This document shows positions 45,420-56,699 of a stretch of 64,000 bases of DNA, in pieces. A model generated the notes under the pieces. That model was given only the letters and a program-made list of their open reading frames with translations, was not told where the DNA came from and did not search any database. Location: positions 26,818,726 through 26,882,725 of the forward strand of contig CM053334.1 of NCBI GenBank assembly GCA_028583605.1, given 5' to 3'. Within the stretch, counting starts at the first letter, position 1. Each line of letters opens with the position of its first letter. The position numbers and the translations under genes were made by a program. The DNA is from Dastarcus helophoroides. Taxonomy: Eukaryota; Arthropoda; Insecta; Coleoptera; Bothrideridae.

Positions 45420-46806
45420 TTTCGCAATCTATAACCCAAATGTTGAAAAAAAAGTTTTCAGAAGAGTTTTTCGCGTATTAACTTTGAAAACTCGAAAACA
45501 TTAACTGCATTTGTTATAATTTCTATTTTAAATTCACGATTACTTATTATTTATTTGGTATTTATTATGTAAAAAATTCGAGGAAAATATAATTCTTCTT
45601 TTTATCAACATTTCTAGTTTAAACTTCAAATTTTTAATTCTTTGAGATAACTTTTTTTACATAACCTTTTTCGAACTTTCATTTTTTTTTTTTAATTTCT
45701 TGTTTTAATTCAAAACCTCTAGAATACAAAACGAAATTTTCTGCAAACGTTTTTAGAAAGAAGGATTTTCGAGTTAAAAATAAAAATTTCTAAATAAACA
45801 TCAAAACAGAATTCTCAAAATTTCGACCCAAACTTCCAAATTACAAATTATTTACAAGTCGTCAATTTTGAAGTAAAAAGTCTGAATATGTGTTTCGTGC
45901 TTTTCTTGAAAATTGTATATTTATGTAATTTCTTCAAATTCTCCAATTTTTTCGTAAAATTTTGTCTCACCCAACGTTTTTTTTTATGAATTTTACGTTA
46001 TTTTCGACAGTTGAAAATTTTCCCCAAAATTTGGAGTTTAATCCAACATTTTTTAAACTCGAAAACTAAGAAATAGTTATAAATATTTGATTTGTGTTAG
46101 GTAAATTTCAACTTTTTGAAATTGTTTGCTTTTTTCTACAAAGAAGTCCAAATTTCTAGAGAAAAAAATCAACATGTTTAAAAAAATCTAAGTTTTGAAT
46201 CAAAAGTAAAAGTTTCAAAAACCGAATCCTCCGAATTTCGAACCTAATTATCCAAATTTGGAATATTTGCGAAGTTGTCAACTTTTGAGTAAAAATTTTA
46301 ATACCTACTACTTTTTCAAAATTTAGGCTTTTTTGAAAATTTAGACATTGTTAAAATTGCTTCACTTTTTAAAATTCGAAAATTTGTAAGTTTCTGAACA
46401 TTTCAGTTTTTCATAAAAACTTTCGAATTTTTTTTGAAAATTCTGAAATTTAAATCAGAAAATTGTTTCAAAATTTCAGTTGGTTTTGAACTTTTTAGCT
46501 ATTTCCTAAAAATTCGAACTTTTTTTGAAAATCCTGACTTTCAAAATAATATTTTTTTTAAATTAAATTAGAAAGGCTTTCCAAAATTTTGGTATTTTCA
46601 AAATTTTGTTTTTGAATAAAAAAAGTTACAAAAATCTCAGCATCTTTTGAAGATTTTCAATTTTTTTTAAATTTTTAAAATAATCGACTTTTTTTCAAAA
46701 CTTTATTCAAAATAACAATTCATTTTTGAATTTTCAAAAATTTTTCCTATTTTTGAACATTTTTTCTATTTTTAAATCTCTTCCAAATTTTGTCTTGAAA
46801 TTTTTT
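45420..46806 (+). repeat. Repeat block G, left part
   Basis: Short-period repeat, mostly T-rich but with mixed polarity between 45700 and 46250. It ends where a fragment of the foldback element begins at 46808. Confidence 0.65.
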
Positions 46807-46807
46807 T

Positions 46808-46964
46808 AATGCACAGACCAACAGGTTTGAACATTTATTAGATTCGAAGTTTGGAAACCGAATACCGGTTTCGATCTTGTTAAATCTCGTCAGTTTAGTA
46901 TATCCAACTCGAATGCTAACAAATGTCCGACAAGTAAGTACTAAAAAATTCACAGACGTCAAGC
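46808..46964 (+). mobile_element. Interior fragment of the 47-kb foldback element
   Basis: Duplicates the interior of the complete copy (compare 47189-47345) from AATGCACAGACCAACAGG to TTCACAGACGT.AAGCGTT, nearly identical over about 157 bp. It lacks the long inverted arms and lies 76 bp left of the complete copy. It may be a partial tandem duplicate. Confidence 0.75.
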
Positions 46965-47040
46965 GTTTGACTCTTAGTACAACCGCCTATTACCTATTGG
47001 TCCATAGAGAAACTTTGGCCATCGCTAACAATGTCGTATG

Positions 47041-47485
47041 CAAGTAGAATGCAACCTAGACTACAAATTCATGCAGTCCTCCAGGCGTGTATAGTGAATC
47101 ATAGGCAGCTGAACTACCAACAGTTAAAACACTGCCACCTAGCGAAGCGGTTGCTCTCTAGGAAAGTTCACAGAAGATAAGGATTCTAATGCACAGACCA
47201 ACAGGTTTGAACATTTATTAGATTCGAAGTTTGGAAACCAAATACCGGTTTCCATCTTGTTAGATCTCGTCAGTTTGGTATATCCAACTCGAATGCTAAC
47301 AAATGTCCGACAAGTAAGTACTGAAAAATTCACAGACGTTAAGCGTTGTCTTCTGGGAACTTTCCTAGAGAGCAACCGCTTCGCTAGGTGGCAGTGTTTC
47401 AACTGTTGGCAGTTCTGCTGCCTATGATTCACTATACACGCCTGGAGGGCTGCATGAATTTGTAGTCTAGGTTGCATTCTACTTG
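47041..47485. mobile_element. Complete foldback element with about 130-bp inverted arms
   Basis: The left arm (47041-47170, CAAGTAGAATGCAACCTAGA to AGGAAAGTTC) is matched in reverse complement by the right arm (about 47356-47485) with few mismatches. The about 185-bp interior carries ACCAACAGGTTTGAACATTT and CCGGTTTCCATCTTG. A rearranged relative lies at 1641-1898. Long arms with a short non-coding interior describe a foldback or MITE; no clear TSD was found. The 112-codon minus-strand frame across it is an artefact of the arms. Confidence 0.85.
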
Positions 47486-47489
47486 TACT

Positions 47490-48680
47490 GAAATTTTTGA
47501 CTATTTTTTAAAATTACAACCCTTTTTAAAATATTGAATTTTTCAGAAGTCCCACATTTTTGGAAGACTATTGAAATTTATTTTGTAAAAATGTTCATGT
47601 TTTTCTAAATTTCAACTATCAAAATTTTAATTTCAAATTCATCTGTTAAAATTTCAACTTTTTTGAAAATTTGAGATTTTTGAAAAATTTCGTTTTTCAA
47701 AAAATTTTGAATTCTTTTGACAAAATTTTCCAAATTCGATATTTTCCTAAAACCTCGCTTTTTTTGAAAATGTCGACTTTGTTAAAGTTTGGCGTTTTTA
47801 CAAAATTTGCCTGACTTTTTTAAAAAGGGTTTTATCAAAATTTCGACTTCTTTTTGAAAAGCCAGAATTTATTTGAACATTTTAAATTTTTATAACAATT
47901 TCACCATTTTTAAAAGCTTCGTCTTTGTACAAAATTTTTGAACTTTCTCCACATTTTTATTTTATTCAAACTTTTGCCATTTTTGAAATCCAATTATCTC
48001 TTAAAATTCCAAAAATTTGTATTCACCTAATTTAACATCAATTAAAAAAGCATCTTTTAAAAACGTCGAGTTTAAAGGCAAAATTTCGGTTTTTATTTGG
48101 AATTTCGATTTTAATCTCGAAATATCCTCTTTTTTTCGAAATTCCAACATAAAAGTGAAAATTTCTACTTTAATCTCAAAATTTCTATTTCAATCTCGCA
48201 ATTTCCACTTTTTCCCTAATTTCTAGTTTCGACTTTAACCTAGAAATTTTCGAAAACAGGAAATTTCGACATTAAGCTCGAGTTTCGACTTTAACCTAGA
48301 AATTACGAGAAAAAAGTTGAAATTTTGGTTATTAAAAATTCAAATTACTGAACACATCCTATTGCCAACTGTCTAACAACCACACCTAATCGAACCAAGA
48401 GTATTGAAATCTCGAGATTAACGTCAAAATTTCCAATTTTTCCGAAATTTCAAGAAAAAAGTCGAAGATCTGAGTTTACTTGTAGTCTAAATTTCGATAT
48501 TAAAGTCGAAGTTTTGATTTTAATCGCGGAATGGCTAGAAAAAAGTGGAAATTTGGAGATTAAACCTGAAATTTGGAGAAAAAAGTCGAAATGTCAATTT
48601 TAATCTCGGAATTTCTAGAAAAAAGAAATTTTAAGATTAAACTCGAAAATTTTAAGATGAAACTCAAAATTAAAAAAAAA
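47490..48680 (+). repeat. Repeat block G, right part with altered unit
   Basis: T-rich repeat to about 48080, then a variant with units such as GAAATTTCGACTTTAACCT and TTTAATCTCGAAATTTC (48100-48300). From about 48400 to 48680 it is in the opposite sense (AAAGTCGAAAT, AGATTAAACTCGAAAT). A non-repetitive gap at 48340-48410 separates the two senses. Confidence 0.7.
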
Positions 48681-48719
48681 CATTTCCTTTTAAGTTGATG
48701 TCCATTCTACCCTTCGTAA

Positions 48720-48866
48720 TTTTGGTTTCTTAAGCACGTAATTAAATCTTTATCAAAAAAACATCGATGTATCGTTATCGAATACCGATGTTTAAGGCAT
48801 CGATGTTTCATTAAAAAAACTCGATGTCCAAGCATCGATGTTTTTTGAGCGATGTTGCATCCCTAC
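48720..48866. mobile_element. Right terminus of a GGGATGCA-type element
   Basis: Four ATCGATGT-type units (ACATCGATGTATCGTTATCG, GGCATCGATGTTTC, AAGCATCGATGTTTT, GCGATGTTGCATCCCTA) end in GCATCCCTA, the reverse complement of the TAGGGATGC start of the element at 2752. The layout copies the ends of that element. Confidence 0.55.
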
Positions 48867-49219
48867 CCATGATCCCCAGGTTAAGAACAGGCCCGGATCC
48901 AATAAGTGCGGGGGGCAATTAAATTTTTCTTTGCGAGGCCCTCTATTTTTTTTTAGTTTTTGTTTTGGCTGAGCTGCTGGCAGAAATAAAACAATGTTTG
49001 TGCTTTTATCGAGTTTATGTGTAAAACAAAACAAATCGAACTCTTTCAATTTAATAAACCATGAAATCACATAAACTGTTGGTAACATTGGATAGCTGAT
49101 TATATAAAGTTGTATTTCTGTTACGCATTTTTGTTTAAATGGTATTTTAGATTTGTTTTATCACCCTTTATACGTAATATTAAGGAACATATCCTAACTA
49201 GTCATAGGCATAGCTAGAA

Positions 49220-51400
49220 TAGGGTAGGGTAGGGCGCTTGTCCCCCTCTAGTTCTGCAGCAAACCGAAAATTTATGTATTCCATCAAACATTTTCTTTCC
49301 AGCTTCAAAATTCATTCTTTTCTTAAAATATGTTTTCGAAATTTCGACTTTTTCCTCAAATTTCGTATTTTTTACAAAATTTGTCTTTATTTTGAAATTT
49401 CACATTTATTTATAAAATTCCACTCATTTTATTAAACAGGCAGGACTTCATAAAAATTTCAAATTTTTCGTCGTTTTGTCCGAAATTTTTGCCATTTCAG
49501 GAAATTCGACTTTTTCTGAAAATTTCGATTTTTTTAATTCGGCAAATTTCAGCTTGTTTATTACAATTTGCTTTTTCCCTGAAATTTGATCGATTTTCTG
49601 ATAAAAAAGTATATTTTTTTGAAATTTATATTTTTTTTTTAAAATTTACGAAAAAATTTTCTAGAAGATTCAATGTGTTTGTCAAAATTTCGACGTGTGT
49701 CACAATACTGAATATTTTCTTACGCCACATGAGACATGGCAGGGCGCCTGTATTCCTCTGACTTGAGCAGTCGACAGAAAATAAATATTCACCTAGGAAA
49801 TTTCCCTTCTCAGTTTCGTTTTTTTTTCCATAAAATTCGCTTTTTTCTTACTTTCGATAAAATCTGACTTTCTGGAAAAAATCAAGTTTTCACTAAAGGA
49901 CTGAACGCTTTTTTATTAAATTTAGATCTTTTTCGCAGAATTTCGATCATTTTTTCGTAATTTCGTCCTTTTCTCAGAGTTTAGATTAATTTTTTCAAAA
50001 TTTCGACCTTTTTCTTTAACTTCGATTTTCTCTGGAACATTTTGAATTTTTTGTCTGTCTATTTCGAAGTTTTATCTCAAAATGTGATGTTTGCGGTTCT
50101 GAAAATATTTTCTCTCTAAATTAGATCGAAATGTTAATAAAAATATTAAGATAAATACCGGCTGTTTTTTTTTTAGTTGGGAGGTTACCTTTATCTGGAG
50201 TACTACTTATTATAAAGGCAAACTGATTTTGTCGATGGGGCTAATTGGAGCTAAACTATCTTCTAAAAATATTTTCAACTTCCCCCCACTGCCGGTTATA
50301 CCGGAAGTAGACATCAACTTTCTTATTTTAAATGGCAACCCCCAAATTTCATACTTTATTTGGATTTTACGTAAAAAAATAAGGTGAGTTTATGTATACA
50401 TGTTTATTGCTATCTTTGATAGTTTTAAAGATATTTCAATTTTTCGAAAAAAAATGACGAAAAGAGGGTTATTTTAACTCTTTGTATTTTTTTTATTATT
50501 TGCAGTAAAAACATGAAATTTGGGTTGAAGCCACCGACAAAATCAGTTTGCCTTTATAATAAGTAATACTCCATATAAAGGTAACCTCCCAACTAAAAAA
50601 AAAACACCCGGTATTTCTGGGGATTCAGAAAAATTGATCAATAAAAAATTTTAACTTTTTCGAAAATTTTAGACATTTTTCGAGTTATATTTTTAGTTTT
50701 AATATAATTTACTGAAAACTCCAACTTTTCCAAACTATTTTCCTCGAAATTCGTCTTCTTTGAAATTACTACCTTATTTTCAAAAAAGTTTTAATCATAA
50801 AGTTGGATTTTCTCTTGAAAAGCTGAAATATTTTCTAGAAGTGGGATCTTTTTCTCTTAATTTTTCTAAATTGTATGTATTTTTTTAAAATCGTATCTTA
50901 TTATATATTATGTGTTTTTCTTAATTTATTTTTTAAATTTGATGCCCATTAATTTAAAATCATCGTTCGAAATTCATCTTATTCTAAAAATGTTTGACTG
51001 TTGTCTCAAAATTCGATATATTCTGTTTCTGGACATTTCCATTTAACATTAATCCTTTTAATGAAAATTTCCACTTTTTCACAAAATGTGTTTATTCTTT
51101 TAACATTGGATAGAAATTTTAATAGAAACCTAAGTCTGAGAACAATATTTTTAGGAAATTTTGAGAAAAAGATTTCTTGTAAATTTCAAGATATGTTAAC
51201 ATTTAAATAAAGTAAAATTTCTGAGAGAAATATCATTGAAAGTTGCAATATTCTTTTATCTAAATTTGCCATTAGAAATATAAATTGCCACTCTTTTCAC
51301 AAGAACAGGCCTTTGGAAAGTTTTTTTTATTTTGAAGTTTCCACTTTTTTTATCGTCGAAAGCAATTTGCTTTAAATTTCGAAAAATAATTTTTGTTAAT
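49220..51400 (+). repeat. Repeat block H, paralogous to 57415-59900
   Basis: T-rich repeat that is also collinear with the block at 57.4 kb. Shared landmarks in order: GGGCGCTTG..CCCCCT, CAGCAAAC.GAAAATTT, TTGATC.GAT/GGTCGATCTGA, GTTTGTCAAAATTTCGA.GTG, CCT.TATTCCTCTGACT-like segment and CTGGACATTTCCATTTAA. The collinearity means part of the family spreads as kilobase units, not only by local slippage. Confidence 0.75.
50158..50611. mobile_element. Mariner-type MITE with about 75-bp TIRs and TA target
   Basis: The left end CCGGCTGTTTTTTTTTTAG (50158) and the right end in reverse complement CCGGGTGTTTTTTTTTTAG (to 50611) continue as near-perfect inverted repeats through GTTGGGAGGTTACCTTTAT and ACTTATTATAAAGGCAAACT. 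TA flanks both ends (50156-50157 and 50612-50613). The interior (454 bp in all) is non-coding. Nested inside the hAT-like element 48888-51479. Confidence 0.9.
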
Positions 51401-51487
51401 TTTGATGGTGATGCGGGGCCCCTTCAAGTGCGGGTCTCAAATGGGTATAATCGCTCCAATCGCCTTAAATCCGGGCCTGGTTAAGAA

Positions 51488-53181
51488 ACCTTAATATAGT
51501 GAGTCTCCAACAACAAAAAAAAGCAAAACCTGTGAAACATAGTTTAGAAAACAATTGGAACGAAATTGTTAACTCTTAGAAGAAAATCATTTCTAGAGGA
51601 TAAACTTCTTAATATTCTTAAAAAGTTGGATTTGCATCTTGTTTGCGTATTGCCGCTTGTAACCTGATTTTTTTTTTGGCATCACACGTATATAATTATA
51701 CATGTATATAAAATTTGTTCTATGTTAACATCCCGCAGAAGAAATCTAAGGCACGAATGGGGGACATGATGTCGTTTACAACGAAAACATAAAAACCTAA
51801 TAATACATATTCATGAGGTCGGTGCCACGTCAGCTTAAGGTTTCTCAGGCATCTTTAAGTAACACAAAGTGGCGTTTTGAGATTATTCACGTCAAGGCAA
51901 ATTTGCTTACATGTTTACCAAGGGACGGTTATGTACGCGCCAGGGCAAATTTTACTCTTGCAACCAAAAAATCATAAAATTATCAGTATTTCAGCAGAGC
52001 CATTACAGTTGCAGTTTTAGTCCACTTTTAACGAAATTTCTGGATGGGGATTTATAGGCAAGCGACTGGCTTTAGCTAGAGATATCAGGAATCGCGAAGT
52101 TTAACTTAATGTTTGGGAACATACATTTTTTAAATTCCCCCCAATATTGAAATACAAAACTTGTCCCCTGAAACAAAGAAAGATGAAAAAACACAACAAA
52201 GGTTGCCCCCAATATTGTCAAAATACCAATAGTAAGCCGCACAATATTGGTATTTAAGATGATATGAAACACAGTTGTATCAGCTACAATTTCTTTCGAA
52301 AATATCGTATTACACACAACCACTTCAAGAGAAAATCCAAAAACATCGTATTACACACAACCACTTCAAGAGAAAAACCAAAAAATTTAAAAAAAATTCC
52401 GTATGGTACACAGTGTTTTTAAATTAATTAAATTAATGGGAAAGGCAACCATCCCTGCAGCTAGAATATCATGAAAACTTAGTAACAAAAGTGGTCGAGT
52501 TCACACATCAGGAAGATGTTAAGTAACTGAAGTTGACAAAACGCGCAGTCTGTAACATGCTAAAATTATACCAATTTGTGAATATAAAAGGTGACGTTAA
52601 ATTATTATAACGAAAATCGTAAGGGCCACCACCCTATCCAATACAAACCTATCCTTCGTTCTAGGTCACACTAATTAACGATGTTTGGTACTCATGTTTA
52701 AATCGAAAAATATTGGAACGCTTAATTGAACCGTGATATAGTTTAGAGGCACTAAATGAAATGTTTTAATATCCAAAAGGTTTGGCGTAATCCAACAGGA
52801 AATTAGTAATTAAACTTCTTGATTAACAATTAACCTGGGCTTAATTAGAACAAATCACTTCTACTGGTTTTACGTTCAAAGTAGTTGAGTTTTAATTAAA
52901 TTTTTATATGAGCTATCAAGCATAAAAGCCTGGCTTGAGACAGCTAAGAATATTTCGTTTCTTATGAGTGAATAAAAAAAATACAGAGACATTAATTTAG
53001 GAAGAACTCAGAAATACACGCTGTTTATTTGTATTGCTTTAGGAAATAAACATCTTTTATGGGGCAACTGTGGGACGTTCCGGGGGACTCTAAATACTTT
53101 TGCCTACAATTCGACCCTGAAATACCTCACTTCGTTAAGGTGACTTTTAGAGTTTTTTTCAATTAACAACTCTCACATACG
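51488..53181. other. Unassigned DNA with one micro-insertion and a 39-bp tandem pair
   Basis: No gene recognised. Contains the Penelope-like micro-insertion at 52150-52205 and two adjacent near-identical 39-bp units (52304-52342 and 52343-52381, TCGTATTACACACAACCACT and on). The frame at 52072-52323 (minus) is a composite of the insertion and flank. Confidence 0.45.
52150..52205 (-). mobile_element. 56-bp Penelope-like micro-insertion, 12-bp TSD
   Basis: CCCCCAATATTG at 52138-52149 and 52206-52217 flanks an antisense fragment running from AAATACAAAACTTGTCCCC to CAACAAAGGTTG. In the sense direction it starts CAACCTTTG, four bases after the predicted ribozyme cleavage position in the intact copy (AGAG/CAACC), and ends at the family's GTATTT terminus. 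It therefore looks like a nearly complete downstream cleavage product. Confidence 0.85.
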
Positions 53182-53284
53182 TTGTAGAACAGGGATGAGC
53201 AACGTTTTATTACAGCGGGCCAATTAAAAAGCTAAACATTTTGCGCGGGCCGCATGTGAGAAAAAATATGAATGCTGGGTAGAG

Positions 53285-53400
53285 GATTTGATCCCCGGAT
53301 TCTGAATTTCCAGATCCCGAGATTCCGACCGCTTTTTAATCCCGAAATTTCCGGGATTAGGTTTTTTTATCCCGGGATTTTCGAGATTGACATCAATTTA
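53285..53400. repeat. CCCGGGAT-rich segment, paired with 57335-57415
   Basis: Repeated words GATCCCCGGATT, ATCCCGAGATTCC, ATCCCGAAATTTCCGGGAT and ATCCCGGGATTTTCGAGATT occur here. An oppositely oriented set (ATTCCGGGATCCCGCGATT, ATCTCGAAATGCCGGAATT, GATCGGGATCGAATTCCC) occurs at 57335-57415. They could be the diverged ends of a further nested element; termini and TSD are not resolvable. Confidence 0.4.
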
Positions 53401-53699
53401 AAAAAGTTGTAAAATAGACTGCATCTATCGAAACGCTCAATGTCAATGTTTTCAACAATACTTATCTATCATTTTAATACAAAATGGAAGAAATTTTATT
53501 CCAAACAAGCAGCACTGCTTTGGGATTGATATGCTTGTTTCGAATAAAAATCTTGCATTTAAAAAAAAAAGATATGATCATGAAACACCAGGCGCGTTGT
53601 TATTTCTCAGATTAAGGAGGAGTAAGGGGTCAATAGAGTGTGACATCGTGTGTCGAGGGAGAGACGAGTCATATGCTTCGTGGCGTCACAAAGATTCAA

Positions 53700-56560
53700 C
53701 TTTTTTTTTTTTTGAAGAATTCCCCCTTTTTAAAAGTTTCGAATATTTTCTTAAATGTCGTCTTTCTTGAAAATGTAGACTTTTCGAAAATTTAGATTTA
53801 AATTTCGATCATTTTTTTTTAAAATTCAACTTTTTAAAAAATTAACATTTTCTAATAATTTCGACATTTTTGGAAATTTTTTTTAAACATTTCTTCATTT
53901 TCCTGCTTTAATCTTTTTCTCGAAATTTAAACTTTTTGAGAATACAAACTCTTTCGAAAAAAATTACTTTTTTCAAAATTTCGATACTTTTCTAAAAATT
54001 TTGAAAAAAGTAAATGTATCAGAGAATCGATATTCACAAAAAGTTTAATTTTCAAGAAAAAGGTCAATCATTTTCTAAGAATTTTGACTTATTTGAAAAA
54101 ATTTTCGACCAAGTATTTTCAAGATTTTACTTGATTGAAAATTTTGATTTTTTCAAGTATTAATTTTTTTTGAAAATTTAGGCCTTTTTTAAAATATTGA
54201 ATTTTTTAAAGATGTTGTTATATTTTTAAAATTTTTGCTGTTTAAAAATCATTTTATTCGAAAATGTTAAGTTTTTTATAAGCTAGACTTTTTCCAAAAT
54301 TGGTACTTTTTGAAATTTTTAAACTTTTGCAAAATTTCACTTCACAATTTAAAATGTTTTGAAAATTTTTATATTTTTTTTAACTTGTAAAAAATTTTGG
54401 TTATTCTTAAAACTCTTGAATTTGTTAGTTTTCAGCTATTAATTTTCAAAATTCTTAGTTTTTTCACACAAAATTTTCTTGAAAATTTAGAGTTTCTTCA
54501 AATTTCCATTTTTTGGAGAATTTCAATTCGTTTTTTTTTTGAATCGGGAAATTGTTTTAATATCGAATTTTTTCAAATTTTCGACTATTTGAATTTTTTT
54601 AGATTTAATTTTAGAAAATTTTTAAAAATTTTATTTGAAAATGTTGACCTTATTTGGAAATTTTAAAACTGTTTCAAAATTTCCAATATTTTTAACTTTC
54701 GAACTAAAATTTTCGATTTTTTAAAACATGTTTTATTTTTTCACAATTCCACCTATGCAAAATATTGATTTTTCGAAAATTCTAACTTCAAAATTGGAAC
54801 CATTTTTTGAATTTTTCTAGTAATTTCCTTCAATACCAAGACTTAAAAAAATTCGTTTTACTTTGAAAATTTGACCAAACATTTTTCAATTTTTTTAAAT
54901 CTCGAATTTGTTTTCAAAATCTTGACCAATTTTGAAATTTTATTCCACTAATTTCCAAGATTTTAACGTTTTTAAAAATTACAATTTTTCTAAAAAAAAT
55001 TCTTCAAATGTTTAAATTTTTAAAATGTCAATTTCTTCAAGGTGTTGAAATTTTTTTTAGAATTTCGATTACTTTTTAAAAGTCTTATGAATTTTAAATT
55101 TCCATGAACATTTTTACATTATTCAAAATTACGATATTTTCGAAAATTTTAACTTTTTTTTGAAAATTGTCATTGTTTCTAAAATTTTAACCTTTTATTT
55201 GAAAATTGAGACTTGACTTTTTGTCTTTTTTAAATTTTAACTTTTTTTGGAAATTTCGTCTTATTTTCTAAAATTTAGACTTTCTCAAAAATTTCGTTTT
55301 GTCGAATATCACAAAGTCTTTTGTTTCGAGATGAAATTCGAAGGTGAGACCATTTTTTGGAAATGTTATTTTAAAACTTGAATCATCCTAATAAATTTTT
55401 TATTTTCTGGAATATTTGTGTTAAAAAAAGTCTATTTTTTAAGTAGAATTTTTTAAACCACAAAATTCGAGATTTTTTTTAATAAATTTCAAGTTCATCG
55501 AAATCTCCTTCTGAAACTTTCCAGTTCAAGTTTAAAAGTTTTATTATTTTTTTAAGTCAAGGGTAATATAAAAACTGAAACTTTAAATTCAAAATTTCAG
55601 TTTTTTTCAAAATTACGAATTTTTTCGAAAATTTCGCCACTTTTTCCAATTTCAAAATTTTTAAAATTGTCGATTTCTTCAATGTTTGAATTTCCTTTTC
55701 AAAATACCCATGTTTTTTAAAACCTCAGTTTTTTTCTGGAAATTTTAACTTACTACGAAAATTTTGACTTTTTTTAAAATTCTGACTCCTTATCTTCAAT
55801 TTTTCAATATTTTTTTCATAAATTTTGGTTTTTCCAAAATTTATACTCCTTTTCACATTGTACTTGTTTTTTTTTTTTTTTGATCATTTTGATTTTTAAA
55901 TTTCGCATTTTGGTTTTTTTTTTTTCGAATATTTCAATTTGTCCAAAATTTTAACTTTTAAAAATTTTGAGCATTTTAAAAGCTTTCAAATTTTCTTGTA
56001 ATTTTGATTTTTCTTGAATATTTAGTCTTTCTAAAATTCTACCTTTTTAAAAATTTGGAAATTCCAAATTTACGATTTAATTTATTCAGATTTTCTTTCA
56101 AAGCTGAAAATTGGAAAAGTGTTCCGATATTTCTAAAAACAATTCCGATTCTGATTCTTGCACTATTTTACAAATTTGCATTTTATTCAAAATCTGGAAA
56201 TGTGGACGTTTTTGAGTTTTAATTTTAGAGATTGGAGCGGAAGATCTGAGAAGAAAATGGAAAAATTTCAAAAAAATTTGACTTTTTTTTTTTTCAACAA
56301 TTTTAATTTCTCTTTTGATGCAAACCTAAAATAAGAATTTCAATTTTTCTGAAATTTTGACTTTAAAACGAAATATCGAGAATTATATCGAAATGTTCAG
56401 ATAAATGTCAAAAGTTCAAGAAACACATTCAAAATATTTTGAAGTGAAATGCGCAAGTTAGCATTTTGAGTTAAAACTTGGAAAGTATTTTTATAAAAAT
56501 TGGATTTTATAATCAAAATTTCGAGAAGAAAATGAAAATCCTGAATTTTTGTCAAGTTAA
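53700..56560 (+). repeat. Repeat block I, left part
   Basis: T-rich repeat to about 56280, then a short A-rich stretch (56220-56560). The open frames, such as 54397-54666, are low-complexity. It is bounded on the right by the Penelope-like copy. Confidence 0.8.
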
Positions 56561-56615
56561 GGTTGAGAACTTGTCCCCTGAAACCAAGAAAGATTAAAAA
56601 ACACAACAAAGGTTG

Positions 56616-56656
56616 CTCTAACGCGTTTCGACAGCCAAGCTGTCATCTTCAGAGAG
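56616..56656 (-). ncRNA. Hammerhead ribozyme-like motif, intact core
   Basis: On the minus strand: CTCT (stem I), CTGAAGA, U, stem II GACAGC-TTG-GCTGTC, GAAA, minimal stem III ACGCGT, T, then AGAG closing stem I. This matches the type I hammerhead plan (CUGANGA...GAAA...NUH) with cleavage predicted after GUU. Stem I can extend past a 1x1 mismatch (GTT/AAC). Oddities are A at position 7, an extra U between A9 and stem II, and a two-pair stem III. Very short stem III hammerheads are known from Penelope-like elements and may work as dimers. Activity is inferred, not shown. Confidence 0.65.
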
Positions 56657-56699
56657 AAACTAACATCTAAGCTTAAAATTAACCCTTATATACTAAGAA

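Larger units (their letters stand above)
48888..51479. mobile_element. 2.6-kb hAT-like element, perfect 8-bp TSD, repeat-filled
   Basis: CAGGCCCGGAT at 48888 and its reverse complement ending at 51479 are flanked by GTTAAGAA on both sides (48880-48887 and 51480-51487). Subterminal sequence is GC-rich (AAGTGCGGGGGGC on the left; GCGGGTCTCAAATGGG and GCGGGGCCCC on the right), in contrast to the repeat interior. No transposase is encoded. A mariner-type MITE (50158-50611) is nested inside. Its target appears to be the far end of another hAT copy (CCCAGGTTAAGAAACC). Confidence 0.9.

Noticed and set aside
47139..47477. 112-codon minus-strand frame with apparent duplication
   Set aside because: It spans the inverted arm and interior of a foldback element; no domain and no start context.
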